64,000 nucleotides of DNA from Mycobacterium montefiorense (GCF_003112775.1 NZ_BFCH01000011.1:124083-188082); one strand, 5' to 3'. Shown: positions 1 to 9,134, counted from the stretch's first letter. The notes: a model not told the origin generated them from the sequence alone. Translations and numbers: made by a program.

Positions 1-752
1 TTGAATTCCGCAGGCAGGCTCGCCTGGATCGTCCACGGATAGTTCGGATAGGGCACCGACTCAGCGATCACCACCACTTTGTTCCGGTCGATCGTCCCGC
101 TTTCGATCAGCCGCTCGTAGATGGGTTTGCTCAGCCCTCCGGCTTGGGCATTGCCGTTTTGCACCGCCAGGGCGACCGCGTCGTGGGCCCCTACGAACTG
201 CTGCTGGTAATCACCGTGGTCAACCCGCAAGCCTGCCTTCGCAAGCATCGCTTTGGGGATCAGGTGGCTCGATGTGCTGGCAGGATCGCCCCAGGCGACC
301 GTTTTGCCGGCTACATCGTGGAGGGTCTTGATGCCGGACGCCGGGTTGGCCACCAAGACCGACTGATAGGTGGGCGGCTGGCCCTTGACTTCCTGCAGAG
401 CCGCAAAGGGCTCGATATCCGACTTCTGTTTGGCCAGAAGGTAAGACAGCGGTCCGAAGTAGGCGAACTCAAGTCGGTCGTGCGCCATCGCCTCGATCAT
501 CGAGGAGTAATCGGTGGTGACGACCAACTCCACCTTCCGCCCCAGCTTGCCCTCAAGGTAGGTCTTGAGCTGCTGGTTCTTCTTCAACACCTCGCCGGCG
601 TTCTCGTCGGGCAGCAGCGCCACCCGCAGGGTGTCCGGCACGGCGCCGCGGGCCGGGGTGGAACTCGAGCTGCATCCGGCCAGCGCCAGCACCAGGGTGA
701 CGATCATCGCCAGGACGGCGACACAGTGGGTTCGGTTGAGCCACTTGGACAT
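1..752 (-). CDS. phnD: Phosphonate-type ABC transporter substrate-binding lipoprotein, 3' end outside window
   Basis: Reading the minus strand from the ATG at 752 gives an open frame that runs off the left edge (about 250 codons visible). The protein starts with a basic, hydrophobic leader ending in a lipobox (LALAGC), so it should be a membrane-anchored lipoprotein outside the cytoplasmic membrane. The mature part matches PhnD/PtxB periplasmic binding proteins: a LRVALLPDENA strand at the start, then the LEFAYFGPLSYLLAK segment and a WGDPASTSSHLIP segment typical of phosphonate or phosphite binders. AAGGA sits just upstream of the ATG. It is 14 bases behind phnC, so the two are co-transcribed; a permease gene is expected outside the window. 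The true ligand (phosphonate, phosphite or phosphate ester) cannot be told. Confidence 0.88.
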   Translation of the reverse strand, partial: MSKWLNRTHCVAVLAMIVTLVLALAGCSSSSTPARGAVPDTLRVALLPDENAGEVLKKNQQLKTYLEGKLGRKVELVVTTDYSSMIEAMAHDRLEFAYFGPLSYLLAKQKSDIEPFAALQEVKGQPPTYQSVLVANPASGIKTLHDVAGKTVAWGDPASTSSHLIPKAMLAKAGLRVDHGDYQQQFVGAHDAVALAVQNGNAQAGGLSKPIYERLIESGTIDRNKVVVIAESVPYPNYPWTIQASLPAEF

Positions 753-766
753 AGACGTTCCTTCAC

Positions 767-1567
767 TCAGTCGATGGTCGATATGTTGGGGGTGCTGATG
801 GTTGGGGTGAGCGCGCCGGTCAGCCTTGGGTGGCTGGGCGCGCCTTCGTAGATCTGCTGCAGCACCCGGCCGGAGACGTCGGTGCTCGGGCCGTCGTAGA
901 CGATCTGGCCATGGGCGAGTCCGATGATCCGGTCGGCGTGCTCGAGCGCGAGTTCAACCTGGTGCAGGCTGGCTACCAGCGTGATCCCGTTTTGAACGCA
1001 GACGCCGCGCAGTAGTGCCATCACCCGCTGGGCGGTGCCGGGGTCGAGGCTGGCCACGGGTTCGTCGGCAAGGATCAGACGGGGCTGCTGGGCGAGCGCG
1101 CGAGCGATGCCGACGCGCTGCTGTTCCCCGCCGCTGAGACTGCCCGCCCGCTCAAGGGCCTTGTCGAGCAGCTCAACTTGGGTGAGCGCGTCCATCGCAA
1201 TGCATTGGTCGGCGCGCGACGCCGGCAATAGTCCGCGGGCCAGGCCGTGGTAGCCCGTTCGGCCGAGCAGCACGTTGTGCAGGACCGTGCAGCGCGCGAT
1301 CAGGTGATGATGCTGAAAGACCATGCCCGTCCGGCGGCGGTGCTCACGCAGGGCTCGCCGCGAGTCGAGCGCGGGCAGCGAGTCAGCGCGCACGATGCCC
1401 GTCGTGGGCTGGACTAGCAGGTTCATACAGCGCAGCAGCGTGGACTTGCCCGCCCCCGATGGCCCGAGCAACACCGTCACCTGGCCGGGTTCGATCGACA
1501 AATAGGTGGGTGCCAGCGCTTGCACACCGCGGCCGTAAGTCTTGCTCACCGCGGCCAGTTCCAGCAC
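767..1567 (-). CDS. phnC: Phosphonate-type ABC transporter ATP-binding protein
   Basis: A 266-residue ABC ATPase that would energise uptake of the ligand bound by the neighbouring PhnD. Walker A (GPSGAGKST) is at residues 35-43, the signature LSGGEQQ at 144-150 and Walker B (LILADE) at 164-169, followed by SLDPGT. The spacing and the long insert between Walker A and the signature fit the PhnC subfamily. The start is a GTG with AGGAG six bases upstream; a 12-bp palindrome overlaps that ribosome binding site, so expression may be repressed there. First gene of the visible operon phnC-phnD. Confidence 0.9.
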   Translation of the reverse strand: MLELAAVSKTYGRGVQALAPTYLSIEPGQVTVLLGPSGAGKSTLLRCMNLLVQPTTGIVRADSLPALDSRRALREHRRRTGMVFQHHHLIARCTVLHNVLLGRTGYHGLARGLLPASRADQCIAMDALTQVELLDKALERAGSLSGGEQQRVGIARALAQQPRLILADEPVASLDPGTAQRVMALLRGVCVQNGITLVASLHQVELALEHADRIIGLAHGQIVYDGPSTDVSGRVLQQIYEGAPSHPRLTGALTPTISTPNISTID

Positions 1568-1574
1568 AGCTAAC

Positions 1575-1619
1575 TCCTATATAGGACTAGATCAACTACT
1601 CGTATTCCTATGGAGGAAT
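1575..1619. promoter_or_regulatory. Two related inverted repeats upstream of phnC
   Basis: TCCTATATAGGA (1575-1586, perfect) and ATTCCTATGGAGGAAT (1604-1619, perfect 6-bp arms, 4-bp spacer) share the CCTAT/AGGA core and lie 17 bases apart in the divergent gap between phnC and the GMC gene. The first overlaps the phnC ribosome binding site. They look like paired operator sites; the regulator is not identifiable in the window. The rest of the 284-base gap shows nothing else firm. Confidence 0.5.
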
Positions 1620-1851
1620 TGTGACGTCGGACGAAGGCCGCGGTGAACGAAAGATGAAGCCATACCGACCATCTGCTACCGAAATATGCAGGGGTGCAGC
1701 GCAATTAATTTGCTGACTGGTCAGCGCCACCGTTCGGCCTGGGTCGATGTCATTTCGGTATCGCGGGGTGCGGAACAGGTCTTGGACACGCGTGACGGGC
1801 TGCCAAAGACTCGGAAGCACAGGTAGCGACGAGAGAAGCGAGATCGCCGAG

Positions 1852-3468
1852 GTGAGCGGGTACAGCCAGAACGTCTCTTCGTCGCGGGACGCGTTCGATT
1901 ACGTCATCGTCGGCGCCGGCAGCGCAGGCTGCGTGTTGGCCAATCGGCTCTCGGCGGATCCGTCGGTCCAAGTGTTGTTGCTCGAGGCCGGCCCGCCCGA
2001 CACCCTGGACACCATTCGGATGCCCGCGCTGTGGAGCGGGTTGTTCGGTTCGGAAGTCGATTGGGATTACCGCCTCGAACCCCAACCGCATTACGCCGGA
2101 TCTGACCTGTACCCCCGGGGAAAGACGCTGGGCGGTTCGTCCGCGATCAACGCGATGATCTACATTCGCGGTCACCGCACCGACTTCGACTGCTGGAGCG
2201 AGAAAGGTTGCCGGGGTTGGGATTACGACGGGATATTGCCCTACTTCGTCAAGGCCGAGAGCAATAGCCGACTCGCGGCACCATTTCACGGCAAAGAAGG
2301 CCCGCTGCACGTCGAGGACATGCTGTTCACCCACGAACTCTCGTACAACTGGATCGACTCGGCCGTCGGGTGGGGTCTGCCGTTCAACGACGACTTCAAC
2401 GGATCGAGCCAAATCGGTTCGGGCGCCTACCAAGTGACGTGTCATCAGGGGTGGCGATGGTCGGCAGCCGACGCGTATCTGAAACCCGTGCACGATCGAC
2501 CCAACCTGACAGTGCGGGGCAATTCGCCGGCCACCCGGATCCTGTTTGATGGTCAGCGGGCCTGCGGGGTGGCCTATCTGCATGCCGGCATCGAGAACAC
2601 CGCGCGCGCCGATGCGGAGGTGATCCTCAGCGCAGGAGCGATTAACTCCCCGCAGCTGTTGATGCTGTCGGGCATCGGTGGAGCCCCGCAGTTGCGCGCA
2701 CACGACATCGCGGTCAAGGTCGACCTGCCCGGCGTTGGAGCCAACCTCAACGACCACACCATGACCCCCATTGTCTGGGCGACGAAAGACTCGACAGATC
2801 TGCTGCAACTGGCCACCCCGGAAAACATGACCCGCTGGCAGCAGCGCGGTGGTGGCCCGTTCTGCTCCGTCGCTGCCGAAGTCGGCGGTTTTCTCTGCAC
2901 CAACGGCAATGACGTCCCCGATGTTCAATTGACCTGTGGACCAACCGCATTGGTGCACCATGGCCGATTCAGTCTGCCGCTGGAGAGCTTCACCATGCTG
3001 GTATCAGCCACGCATCCGCGCAGCCGAGGTCGACTGACCTTGCGTTCCAGCGATCCGCTCGGCGCACCCCGCATCGACGCCGGCTACTTCAGCGAGCCCG
3101 CCGACCTCAAGGTCGTCATGCAAGGCCTGCGCGCAGTACTGGAAATAGCCGACCGTCAACCGCTCAAGGACAACCTCGGTGCGCTGCGGCTGCCCGACAG
3201 TGTTCCCGACGACGCTGCGCTCGCCGAACACATCCGGCGTTGGTCACAAACCCAGTACCACCCGGTCGGGACCTGCGCGATGGGCGTCGATGAAGATTCC
3301 GTCGTCGACCCCGAACTCCAGGTGCGCGGAGTCGACAACCTTCGGGTGATCGACGCCTCGGTAATGCCGTCCATCATCGGCGGCAACACCAACGCGACCA
3401 CCATCGTGATCGGCGAAAAGGGCGCCGATCTAGTGCGGGCCAAGCAGTCCAAGGAAGGCGCATCATGA
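1852..3468 (+). CDS. GMC-family FAD oxidoreductase (choline dehydrogenase-like)
   Basis: A 538-residue glucose-methanol-choline oxidoreductase that should oxidise an alcohol to an aldehyde using FAD. The Rossmann motif VIVGAGSAG is at residues 18-26, the family signature GKTLGGSSAIN follows, and the C-terminal HPVGTCAMG and NTNATTIVIGEK segments carry the catalytic His and FAD contacts. The frame is open further upstream to 1747, but the GTG at 1852 gives the usual family length and is preceded by a GAGAAG-type ribosome site. It overlaps the next gene by ATGA, so it heads an operon with the alcohol dehydrogenase, P450 and thioesterase. The substrate is unknown; a terpenoid or other bulky alcohol is a guess from the neighbours. 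Confidence 0.85.
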   Translation: MSGYSQNVSSSRDAFDYVIVGAGSAGCVLANRLSADPSVQVLLLEAGPPDTLDTIRMPALWSGLFGSEVDWDYRLEPQPHYAGSDLYPRGKTLGGSSAINAMIYIRGHRTDFDCWSEKGCRGWDYDGILPYFVKAESNSRLAAPFHGKEGPLHVEDMLFTHELSYNWIDSAVGWGLPFNDDFNGSSQIGSGAYQVTCHQGWRWSAADAYLKPVHDRPNLTVRGNSPATRILFDGQRACGVAYLHAGIENTARADAEVILSAGAINSPQLLMLSGIGGAPQLRAHDIAVKVDLPGVGANLNDHTMTPIVWATKDSTDLLQLATPENMTRWQQRGGGPFCSVAAEVGGFLCTNGNDVPDVQLTCGPTALVHHGRFSLPLESFTMLVSATHPRSRGRLTLRSSDPLGAPRIDAGYFSEPADLKVVMQGLRAVLEIADRQPLKDNLGALRLPDSVPDDAALAEHIRRWSQTQYHPVGTCAMGVDEDSVVDPELQVRGVDNLRVIDASVMPSIIGGNTNATTIVIGEKGADLVRAKQSKEGAS

Positions 3469-4523
3469 CAACGTTTCGCGCGGCCCAAGTGACCTCGCCG
3501 CGAGGACGATTGGCCGTCACCGATCGAACACTGACCGATCCTGTACCCGGCACTGTGCGGGTCGCCGTGGAAGCTTGCGGCATCTGTCACTCCGATGCGA
3601 TCTTCGTCGACGGCCAGTGGCCGGGTCTGCAGTTCCCGCTCACGCCGGGGCACGAGATCGCCGGGCGCATCGACGCGCTGGGCGAGGGTGTGCAGGGTTG
3701 GCGCGAGGGTGACCGGGTGGCGATCGGCGCGTCGGGCGGCTATTGCGAGCACTGCCGTAGCTGTCGGCGCGGCGATTTGGTGCACTGCGAGGCTCACATG
3801 GTCACCGGCGCAACGTTTCCCGGCGGATTCGCCGAATACGTCGTGGCGCCGGCGAACGCACTGGCCCGTATTCCCGATGAAATATCGGCGGTTGACGCCG
3901 CGCCGCTCGCATGCGCGGGCCTGACCATGTTCAATTCGCTGCGCAGCACCGCCGCTGGGCCCGGCGACTTGGTCGCCATCCTCGGGATTGGCGGCCTTGG
4001 TCATCTCGGGGTTCAGTTCGCGGTCAAGATGGGTTTTTGCACCGTCGCGATCGCGCGCGGCCGAGAAAAAGGTTCCTTCGCCCGCGTACTCGGCGCGCAT
4101 CACTACATCGACTCGCTCACCAGCGACGTGGCCAGCGAACTGCAGAGCCTGGGTGGGGCGCGGGTCATCGCGGCCACCGCCACCAACGCCGAGGCGATCT
4201 CCGCCGCGATCGGCGGGCTGGGACTGCACGGCGAACTGCTGCTGCTGGCTCTCTTGGCCGAACCCGTGCCGATAAACCCGATCCAGCTGATCAATACCTC
4301 GGGCACGGTTCGCGGCCATCCGGTAGGTGACTCGAACGACCTTGAGGACACCCTCAATTTCGCTGCGCTGCAGGGCATTAAGCCGATGGTGGAGGTTCTG
4401 CCGTTGGAGAAGGCCGCCGACGGCTACCAGCGAATGCTGGACAACCAGGCCCGCTTCCGAGTTGTACTCACCACCGAGGCGAACGGCACGTGTGTTTCCT
4501 CCCCCAACGTTCTGGTGGGCTGA
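3465..4523 (+). CDS. Zinc-dependent alcohol dehydrogenase (MDR family)
   Basis: A 352-residue medium-chain alcohol dehydrogenase. Catalytic zinc ligands are visible as C41 (GICHSD) and H63-E64 (PGHE); the structural zinc site has C94, C97, C100 and C108. The NAD(P) motif GIGGLGHLG follows around residue 170. It overlaps the GMC gene by four bases (ATGA) and lies 3 bases before the P450 gene, so translation is probably coupled. In this operon it most likely interconverts the same alcohol/aldehyde pair as the GMC enzyme or the product of the P450. Confidence 0.9.
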   Translation: MTTFRAAQVTSPRGRLAVTDRTLTDPVPGTVRVAVEACGICHSDAIFVDGQWPGLQFPLTPGHEIAGRIDALGEGVQGWREGDRVAIGASGGYCEHCRSCRRGDLVHCEAHMVTGATFPGGFAEYVVAPANALARIPDEISAVDAAPLACAGLTMFNSLRSTAAGPGDLVAILGIGGLGHLGVQFAVKMGFCTVAIARGREKGSFARVLGAHHYIDSLTSDVASELQSLGGARVIAATATNAEAISAAIGGLGLHGELLLLALLAEPVPINPIQLINTSGTVRGHPVGDSNDLEDTLNFAALQGIKPMVEVLPLEKAADGYQRMLDNQARFRVVLTTEANGTCVSSPNVLVG

Positions 4524-4526
4524 GTC

Positions 4527-5741
4527 GTGACGGCCACCGCGGCAGGCGACGTCGACCTGGCCAACCCCGATACCTTCGTCAACGGCGTACCGCACGACGC
4601 GCTGACGCAACTGCGGCGTACTGACCCGGTGCACTGGCAGCCCATGGCGGGTGAGCCCGGATTTTGGGCGGTACTACGCCACGCCGACGCGGCTCATGTT
4701 GCCCGCCACCCGGAGATCTTCTCCTCAAGCGAGGGCGGCTTCGTCCTCGAGGATCTCCCACCCGAACAGCTGGCAATGATGCGCAACATGCTGTCGGCGA
4801 TGGATCCCCCCGTCCACACCGTGCATCGCGCGGCGCTGTTACCGCACTTCCGGGCGCGTGTGATGGCCGGGATCGAGGACCAGGTGCGACAGATCTGCCG
4901 AACCGTAATGGCCGAAGCGCGGGAGCTTCGCGAGGTGGAGTTTGTCCATGATGTCGCGGCACCACTTCCGTCGAAGGTGATCGGTGAGTTGTTCGGCTTG
5001 CCGCCTGAAGACTGGGACTACATCCATGCGTTGGCCGGGCGCATCACCTCGAACCAAGAGCCGGAATTCGTTGGGGCAGAAGGCGACGCTCGCGCCGCCA
5101 CCATCGAGATGGCCATGTACGGGATCGGACTCGCAGCGGTCCGCCGCCAAAACGACCGGACCGACGACCTCGCTAGCGTGATCCTGCACACGGACTTCGG
5201 CGGCCAGCCGATGAGCGATATCGACTTCGGCAGCTTCTTCCTGCAACTGATAATCGCGGGCAACGATACGACGAAGGGGATGCTCTCGTCGGGGCTTCTT
5301 AGCCTGGTCCGGCACCCGAAGCAGCTGGCCGAGCTGCGTGCGGACCCCTCCCTGATACCGGGGGCGGTCGAAGAGATCATTCGCTATGACAATCCGTTCC
5401 ACTGCTTCCGGCGGACCGCGTTGTCGGACACCGAACTCTCGGGCACCCGCATCGCTGCCGGCGACAAGGTGGCGATGTACTACTCGTCCGCCAACCGCGA
5501 CGAGGAGGTATTCGACGATCCGCAGGCGTTCGACATCCACCGCAGCCCCAACCCGCATCTATCCTTCGGGATCGCCGGCCATTTCTGCCTGGGCGTTCAC
5601 CTCGCACGCCTTGAAGGCAGGGTCTTCTTTGAGGAACTGCTCGACGCGTTCCGCACGATCGATCTCAATGGCGAACCCGTCAGAACCCGGTCCAACCTGA
5701 CCAATATGTTGCGACTGCTACCGGTCCGTCTAACCGCCTGA
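4527..5741 (+). CDS. Cytochrome P450
   Basis: A 404-residue soluble bacterial P450. The heme ligand is C354 in FGIAGHFCLG, the I-helix oxygen-activation motif AGNDTT is at 244-249 and the ExxR pair is E283/R286. It resembles actinobacterial CYPs acting on terpenes, sterols or fatty acids, but the sequence does not fix the substrate or CYP family. The GTG start is 3 bases after the dehydrogenase stop. Hydroxylation here followed by oxidation by the two upstream dehydrogenases would make a carboxylic acid, and the downstream thioesterase fits a CoA-ester step. Confidence 0.92.
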   Translation: MTATAAGDVDLANPDTFVNGVPHDALTQLRRTDPVHWQPMAGEPGFWAVLRHADAAHVARHPEIFSSSEGGFVLEDLPPEQLAMMRNMLSAMDPPVHTVHRAALLPHFRARVMAGIEDQVRQICRTVMAEARELREVEFVHDVAAPLPSKVIGELFGLPPEDWDYIHALAGRITSNQEPEFVGAEGDARAATIEMAMYGIGLAAVRRQNDRTDDLASVILHTDFGGQPMSDIDFGSFFLQLIIAGNDTTKGMLSSGLLSLVRHPKQLAELRADPSLIPGAVEEIIRYDNPFHCFRRTALSDTELSGTRIAAGDKVAMYYSSANRDEEVFDDPQAFDIHRSPNPHLSFGIAGHFCLGVHLARLEGRVFFEELLDAFRTIDLNGEPVRTRSNLTNMLRLLPVRLTA

Positions 5742-5763
5742 GGGAGTCTGGGCACCGAATCGT

Positions 5764-6563
5764 ATGACCCCACTACACCCGTTCGACAATGCCATCCACC
5801 TTGACACCATCGACAGAAACGTCAGGCGCGGCCGTACCCATCCCGAGTGGGCCAACGTGGTCGGCCCGTACGGCGGGATCACCGCCGCCGTCATGCTGCG
5901 TGCCATCCAAACGCAGCCCGACTGGATCGGTGAGCCACTGGCGCTGACCGTCAACTTCACGGCGCCCATCGCCGACGGCGATTTCGACATTGCGCTTCGG
6001 GCGGCGCGCACCAATCGCACCACTCAACACTGGATCGCCGAACTCAGTCAGCACGGCGCGATCACAACCACCGCGACCGCGGTATTCGGCATCCGACGCG
6101 ATACCTGGGCTAGTACCGAAGCGCACCCACCGACCGCGCCGCCGCCAGAACAGCTGATCGCCGGTAGCCCCGGTCCGGACGACTTCATCGTCTGGGGACG
6201 GCTATACGACGTGCGGTACGTTGCAGGCGCCTATCCGGGCGAACACACGCAACCCGACGCATTGTCGACGAGCACCCTGTGGATGCGCGACAACGCACAA
6301 CGCCCTGTCGATTACCCGGCCCTGGCCGCCCTGTGCGACATCTCCTACCCGCGAGTGTTCTTGCGTCGCGGCGGATTCGTCCCGTCCGGAACCATCTCGT
6401 TGACGACGTATTTCCATGCCGATCAGCAGCAGCTTGACGCCCTGGGCGCTGACTTCGTCTTAGGAACCGCCCACGCCAACCAATTCTGTGGACTCGCGAC
6501 CGAGCACTGCTGGCGACATCGCACCAAATCGTCTACTTCAAGACCGAACAGCGTCAGGGGTGA
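5764..6563 (+). pseudogene. Acyl-CoA thioesterase-like protein with internal deletion and frameshift
   Basis: The first 240 codons encode a double-hotdog acyl-CoA thioesterase-like protein (HPEWANVVGPYGGITAAVML near the start, LGTAHANQF near the end). After codon 240 the frame changes: the conserved tail LLATSHQIVYFK is still encoded, but in another frame starting at 6486 and ending at the TGA at 6561-6563. About 8-10 residues that family members have between these parts are missing. CTGTGG occurs on both sides of the expected missing piece, at the end of FC-G and the start of L-W, so a slip between short direct repeats explains the loss. Without correction the frame runs on to 6819, antisense to the sigma factor gene. 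Fourth gene of the operon; probably inactive. Confidence 0.75.
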
Positions 6564-6624
6564 GTGTTCGGTTCGCGCCGCGCATTGCGCCGCAACCGCC
6601 GAGCAGCAAACGCGTGGATCCGGA

Positions 6625-7578
6625 CTACCACGCTGGCCCAGAGATCCCTGGGAGACAGCAGGCCTTGTCCACGAGCTCGCGATCGGACTTGGCGAGGCGA
6701 CCCAACAGGGGCACGGATGTAGCGATGATCCAGCGGAATCTGTCTACCAACTGGTCGACCGTCATGCCGAACCTGGGATAGACATCCTCCTCCCGCATCT
6801 CACCGTGGGGCGCCGATAGCAGAATGTAGCGAACGATCTCACGATCGAACCAGTCCAATTGATCTGCGCAAGTGGAATTCTCGGTCAACCGACGGCGCGG
6901 CGCGCATCTTGACGGCGTACGGTGCGGCCGCGAGGCCGTCTTGTTCGGCGGATCCTCATGGAACTGGCATGCCACCTCTCCGTAGCAAATGGCGAGCAAC
7001 AGATATCGCAATTGACCGCGGGCGCGGCGCAGCAGTGACATCACCGCGCTGACCGACCGATTGATGATCTCGGCGATCTCCTGGTAGGAGAAGTCCTCCA
7101 CGTCGGCGTAATACACCACCATGCGGGTGTCTCGTCCCAATTCCTGCAGGGCTTCGGCGATCACCGCAGCCGGCAACGCCTCGAACGCTGCCACCTCCGC
7201 CCAGCTCAGCCGAGTCCATGGATGCTCTCCAGCAGTCACCAATTGCACATCGGTAATCGAATCCGTCTGGCCCTCGATCAGCTGGCGGTGTCGACCGCGA
7301 CAACTGCTGATGTAGGTGTTGGTCAAGGCTTGATACAACGCGATCCTCAGGCTGGCGCCTTCAGGAAATGAGGCGAAACGCCGGTAGGCGTTCATCATCG
7401 TCTCCTGCAGGAGATCCTCGGCCTCTAGTCGATCTCCGGTGAGCGCTAGCGCACCCCGGTAGAGCGGGTCGAGCAGTGGGAGAGCCTCGCGCTCGAAACG
7501 CGCCGTAAGTTCAGCGTCGGTCTCGCACGCTAGTGGGGAGGATGACCGAGCCGGAACGTCGGAATCGACCATCGTCAT
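6625..7578 (-). CDS. SigH-like ECF sigma factor with extra C-terminal domain
   Basis: A 317-residue protein. Residues 19-190 closely follow mycobacterial SigH: ETDAELTARFEREALPLLD, the region 2 core AEDLLQETMMNAYRRF, LTNTYISSCR, and region 4 with VVYYADVEDFSYQEIAEII and a helix-turn-helix. After region 4 a basic linker leads to about 75 further residues (LDWFDREIVRYI ... YPRFGMTVDQLVDRFRWII) that SigH lacks; this tail recalls the short mycobacterial DUF3263-type domain, but I am unsure. The ATG at 7578 is chosen because the upstream gene ends at 7592; the frame itself is open to 7767. No zinc-binding anti-sigma gene is next to it. Confidence 0.82.
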   Translation of the reverse strand: MTMVDSDVPARSSSPLACETDAELTARFEREALPLLDPLYRGALALTGDRLEAEDLLQETMMNAYRRFASFPEGASLRIALYQALTNTYISSCRGRHRQLIEGQTDSITDVQLVTAGEHPWTRLSWAEVAAFEALPAAVIAEALQELGRDTRMVVYYADVEDFSYQEIAEIINRSVSAVMSLLRRARGQLRYLLLAICYGEVACQFHEDPPNKTASRPHRTPSRCAPRRRLTENSTCADQLDWFDREIVRYILLSAPHGEMREEDVYPRFGMTVDQLVDRFRWIIATSVPLLGRLAKSDRELVDKACCLPGISGPAW

Positions 7579-7591
7579 CTCGCCCGGGCTG

Positions 7592-8116
7592 TCATCCGGC
7601 CACCCCAGTACCCACGTGCTGCGGCGTAAACCCAACGACAGGAATGTATCTGGATTTGGCGGCAGCGGCTTGCTCGTACTTGGCGTAGGGCCCGGGAGCG
7701 TCTTTTGCCCGCTGTAACAGGCGGTTGCGTTCGGCACCCTCGATCTCCTCGGCCCTGAATTGGCCACGGATACCGCGGCCGTACAGCGTCACGATCGGAT
7801 TCGCTTTAACGTTGTGGTACCAAGCCGGATTTCGGGATCCACCGAAGTTCGAAGCAATGAGGATGACGCGCCCTCGATCAGTGAAGTACACCAGCGCACT
7901 GTTGCGGGTTGCGCCGGACTTGGCGCCCACGTGCGTCATAACGATCGCGGCGACAGGCCAAACGCAGGAAACCCGCCCTCGCGTGTACCGGAGCAATATC
8001 GGATCGGCTCGGGAGCCGATGTCGCGGAGGAAGCAACCACCCAGTCGCGTCAGAGCCACCCGACCGACGATCCGATGGGCAACTGAGCGGCCCAGATTCA
8101 CGACAGGAACGGACAT
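7592..8116 (-). CDS. F420-dependent nitroreductase/quinone reductase (Ddn-like)
   Basis: A 174-residue protein of the deazaflavin-dependent reductase family to which Ddn belongs. Recognisable parts are MTHVGAKSGATRNSALVYF, ILIASNFGGSRNPAWYHNVKANP and the C-terminal YIPVVGFTP region, which form the split-barrel F420 site. These enzymes reduce quinones or other electrophiles with F420H2 at or near the membrane. It lies directly upstream of the sigma factor gene on the same strand (13 bases apart) and downstream of an LLM-type F420 enzyme, so an F420-linked redox function for the locus is plausible. Confidence 0.88.
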   Translation of the reverse strand: MSVPVVNLGRSVAHRIVGRVALTRLGGCFLRDIGSRADPILLRYTRGRVSCVWPVAAIVMTHVGAKSGATRNSALVYFTDRGRVILIASNFGGSRNPAWYHNVKANPIVTLYGRGIRGQFRAEEIEGAERNRLLQRAKDAPGPYAKYEQAAAAKSRYIPVVGFTPQHVGTGVAG

Positions 8117-8228
8117 GTGCGGTCAGAATCCTTTCATTTCGAATGAACAGCAACAGGTTTCGAGTGATGATCGCGCCGAGCCCTCAATCACGGCGCCGTC
8201 TTCGGGTTCCGCCAGGTCGGTCATGGGA

Positions 8229-9134
8229 TTACCTGTCTTTCCGCACCGGCCGTAATGCCTGGCATCGAAACTGGCTGCGCCAGAACATATCTGCTATCTC
8301 GCAGCGGCTTTGCTTCGTCTCGGTGAGCGCCGCAATGTTGTCGAGTAGTCGGAGCGTTTCCGATTCGGGCCTGATGGAAAGCAAGATGAACGCTCGTTCT
8401 ACGCCGTGCTGACGGTAAGCGTCCAGAACAGCGGGTTCGACGCTTTCAGGGACGATGACGCTGACTGGAATGTCGGTGGCACCTTCAAGAAGGCTCAGTT
8501 GCGCGGGGACCATCTCCGCGGCCGGCACGCTCATGGGCATCCATCCACCGTGATGCCGCCGCGCTCGAGATACCGTCGCCCTGGTGAATCCGCCGAAGTA
8601 AATCTTCGGATGCGGCTTCTGGACGGGCTTGGGCCAGCAGTAGGTGGCATCGAAATCGACGTACCGGCCATGAAACTCGGCTTGGTCGTTGGCCCACAGT
8701 TCTTTCATGGCGGCCAATTTCTCGTCAAGCAGTTTGCCGCGCAGTGTGGCGTGAACGCCGTGATCGGCAGCCTCTTCGAGATTCCACCCCAGGCCCAGGC
8801 CGAGCAGCACCCGACCCGCGGATATCTGATCGAGGCTGGAAATCGCCTTCGCCGTTTGAATCGTGTCCCGTTGCGGCAGAAGAAGTACTCCAGGCCCAAT
8901 CAGGAGTTTGGATGTCGCGAGAGCGGCCGCTGTCAGCGCGACGAAAGGGTCGTAGCACCGATAGTACTCACGAGGCAACTCGCCACCCGCCGGGAACGGC
9001 GTCGCCCGACTTGCCGGGATGTGTGAATGTTCAGCCACGACAAGGGAGTCAAAGCCCCGGTCTTCCAATGCTTTCGCGAGTACGTCCGGGCGGATGCCTT
9101 CATCGGTGATGGCGGTGGCGACGCCGAGTTTCAT
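8229..9134 (-). CDS. LLM-class F420-dependent oxidoreductase
   Basis: A 301-residue luciferase-like (alpha/beta barrel) oxidoreductase. It has the family start MKLGVATAITDEGI, the VVAEHSHIP segment, the LLIGPGVLLLPQRDTIQTAKAISSLDQISAGRVLLGLGLGWN stretch in pieces, and KPHPKIYFGGFT. Length and motifs fit TIGR-type F420 LLM enzymes of actinobacteria. The substrate is unknown. It is divergent from a LysR regulator 184 bases away, which is therefore its likely controller. Confidence 0.85.
   Translation of the reverse strand: MKLGVATAITDEGIRPDVLAKALEDRGFDSLVVAEHSHIPASRATPFPAGGELPREYYRCYDPFVALTAAALATSKLLIGPGVLLLPQRDTIQTAKAISSLDQISAGRVLLGLGLGWNLEEAADHGVHATLRGKLLDEKLAAMKELWANDQAEFHGRYVDFDATYCWPKPVQKPHPKIYFGGFTRATVSRARRHHGGWMPMSVPAAEMVPAQLSLLEGATDIPVSVIVPESVEPAVLDAYRQHGVERAFILLSIRPESETLRLLDNIAALTETKQSRCEIADMFWRSQFRCQALRPVRKDR

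Noticed and set aside
144..851. Plus-strand open frame over phnD
   Set aside because: Antisense shadow; the minus-strand frame gives a clear lipoprotein of the PhnD family.
3156..4634. Long minus-strand frame antisense to the GMC, dehydrogenase and P450 genes
   Set aside because: No recognisable motifs, and it spans three real genes on the other strand.
6564..6819. Continuation of the thioesterase frame past 6563
   Set aside because: Out of frame after the deletion and antisense to the sigma factor; no conserved sequence.
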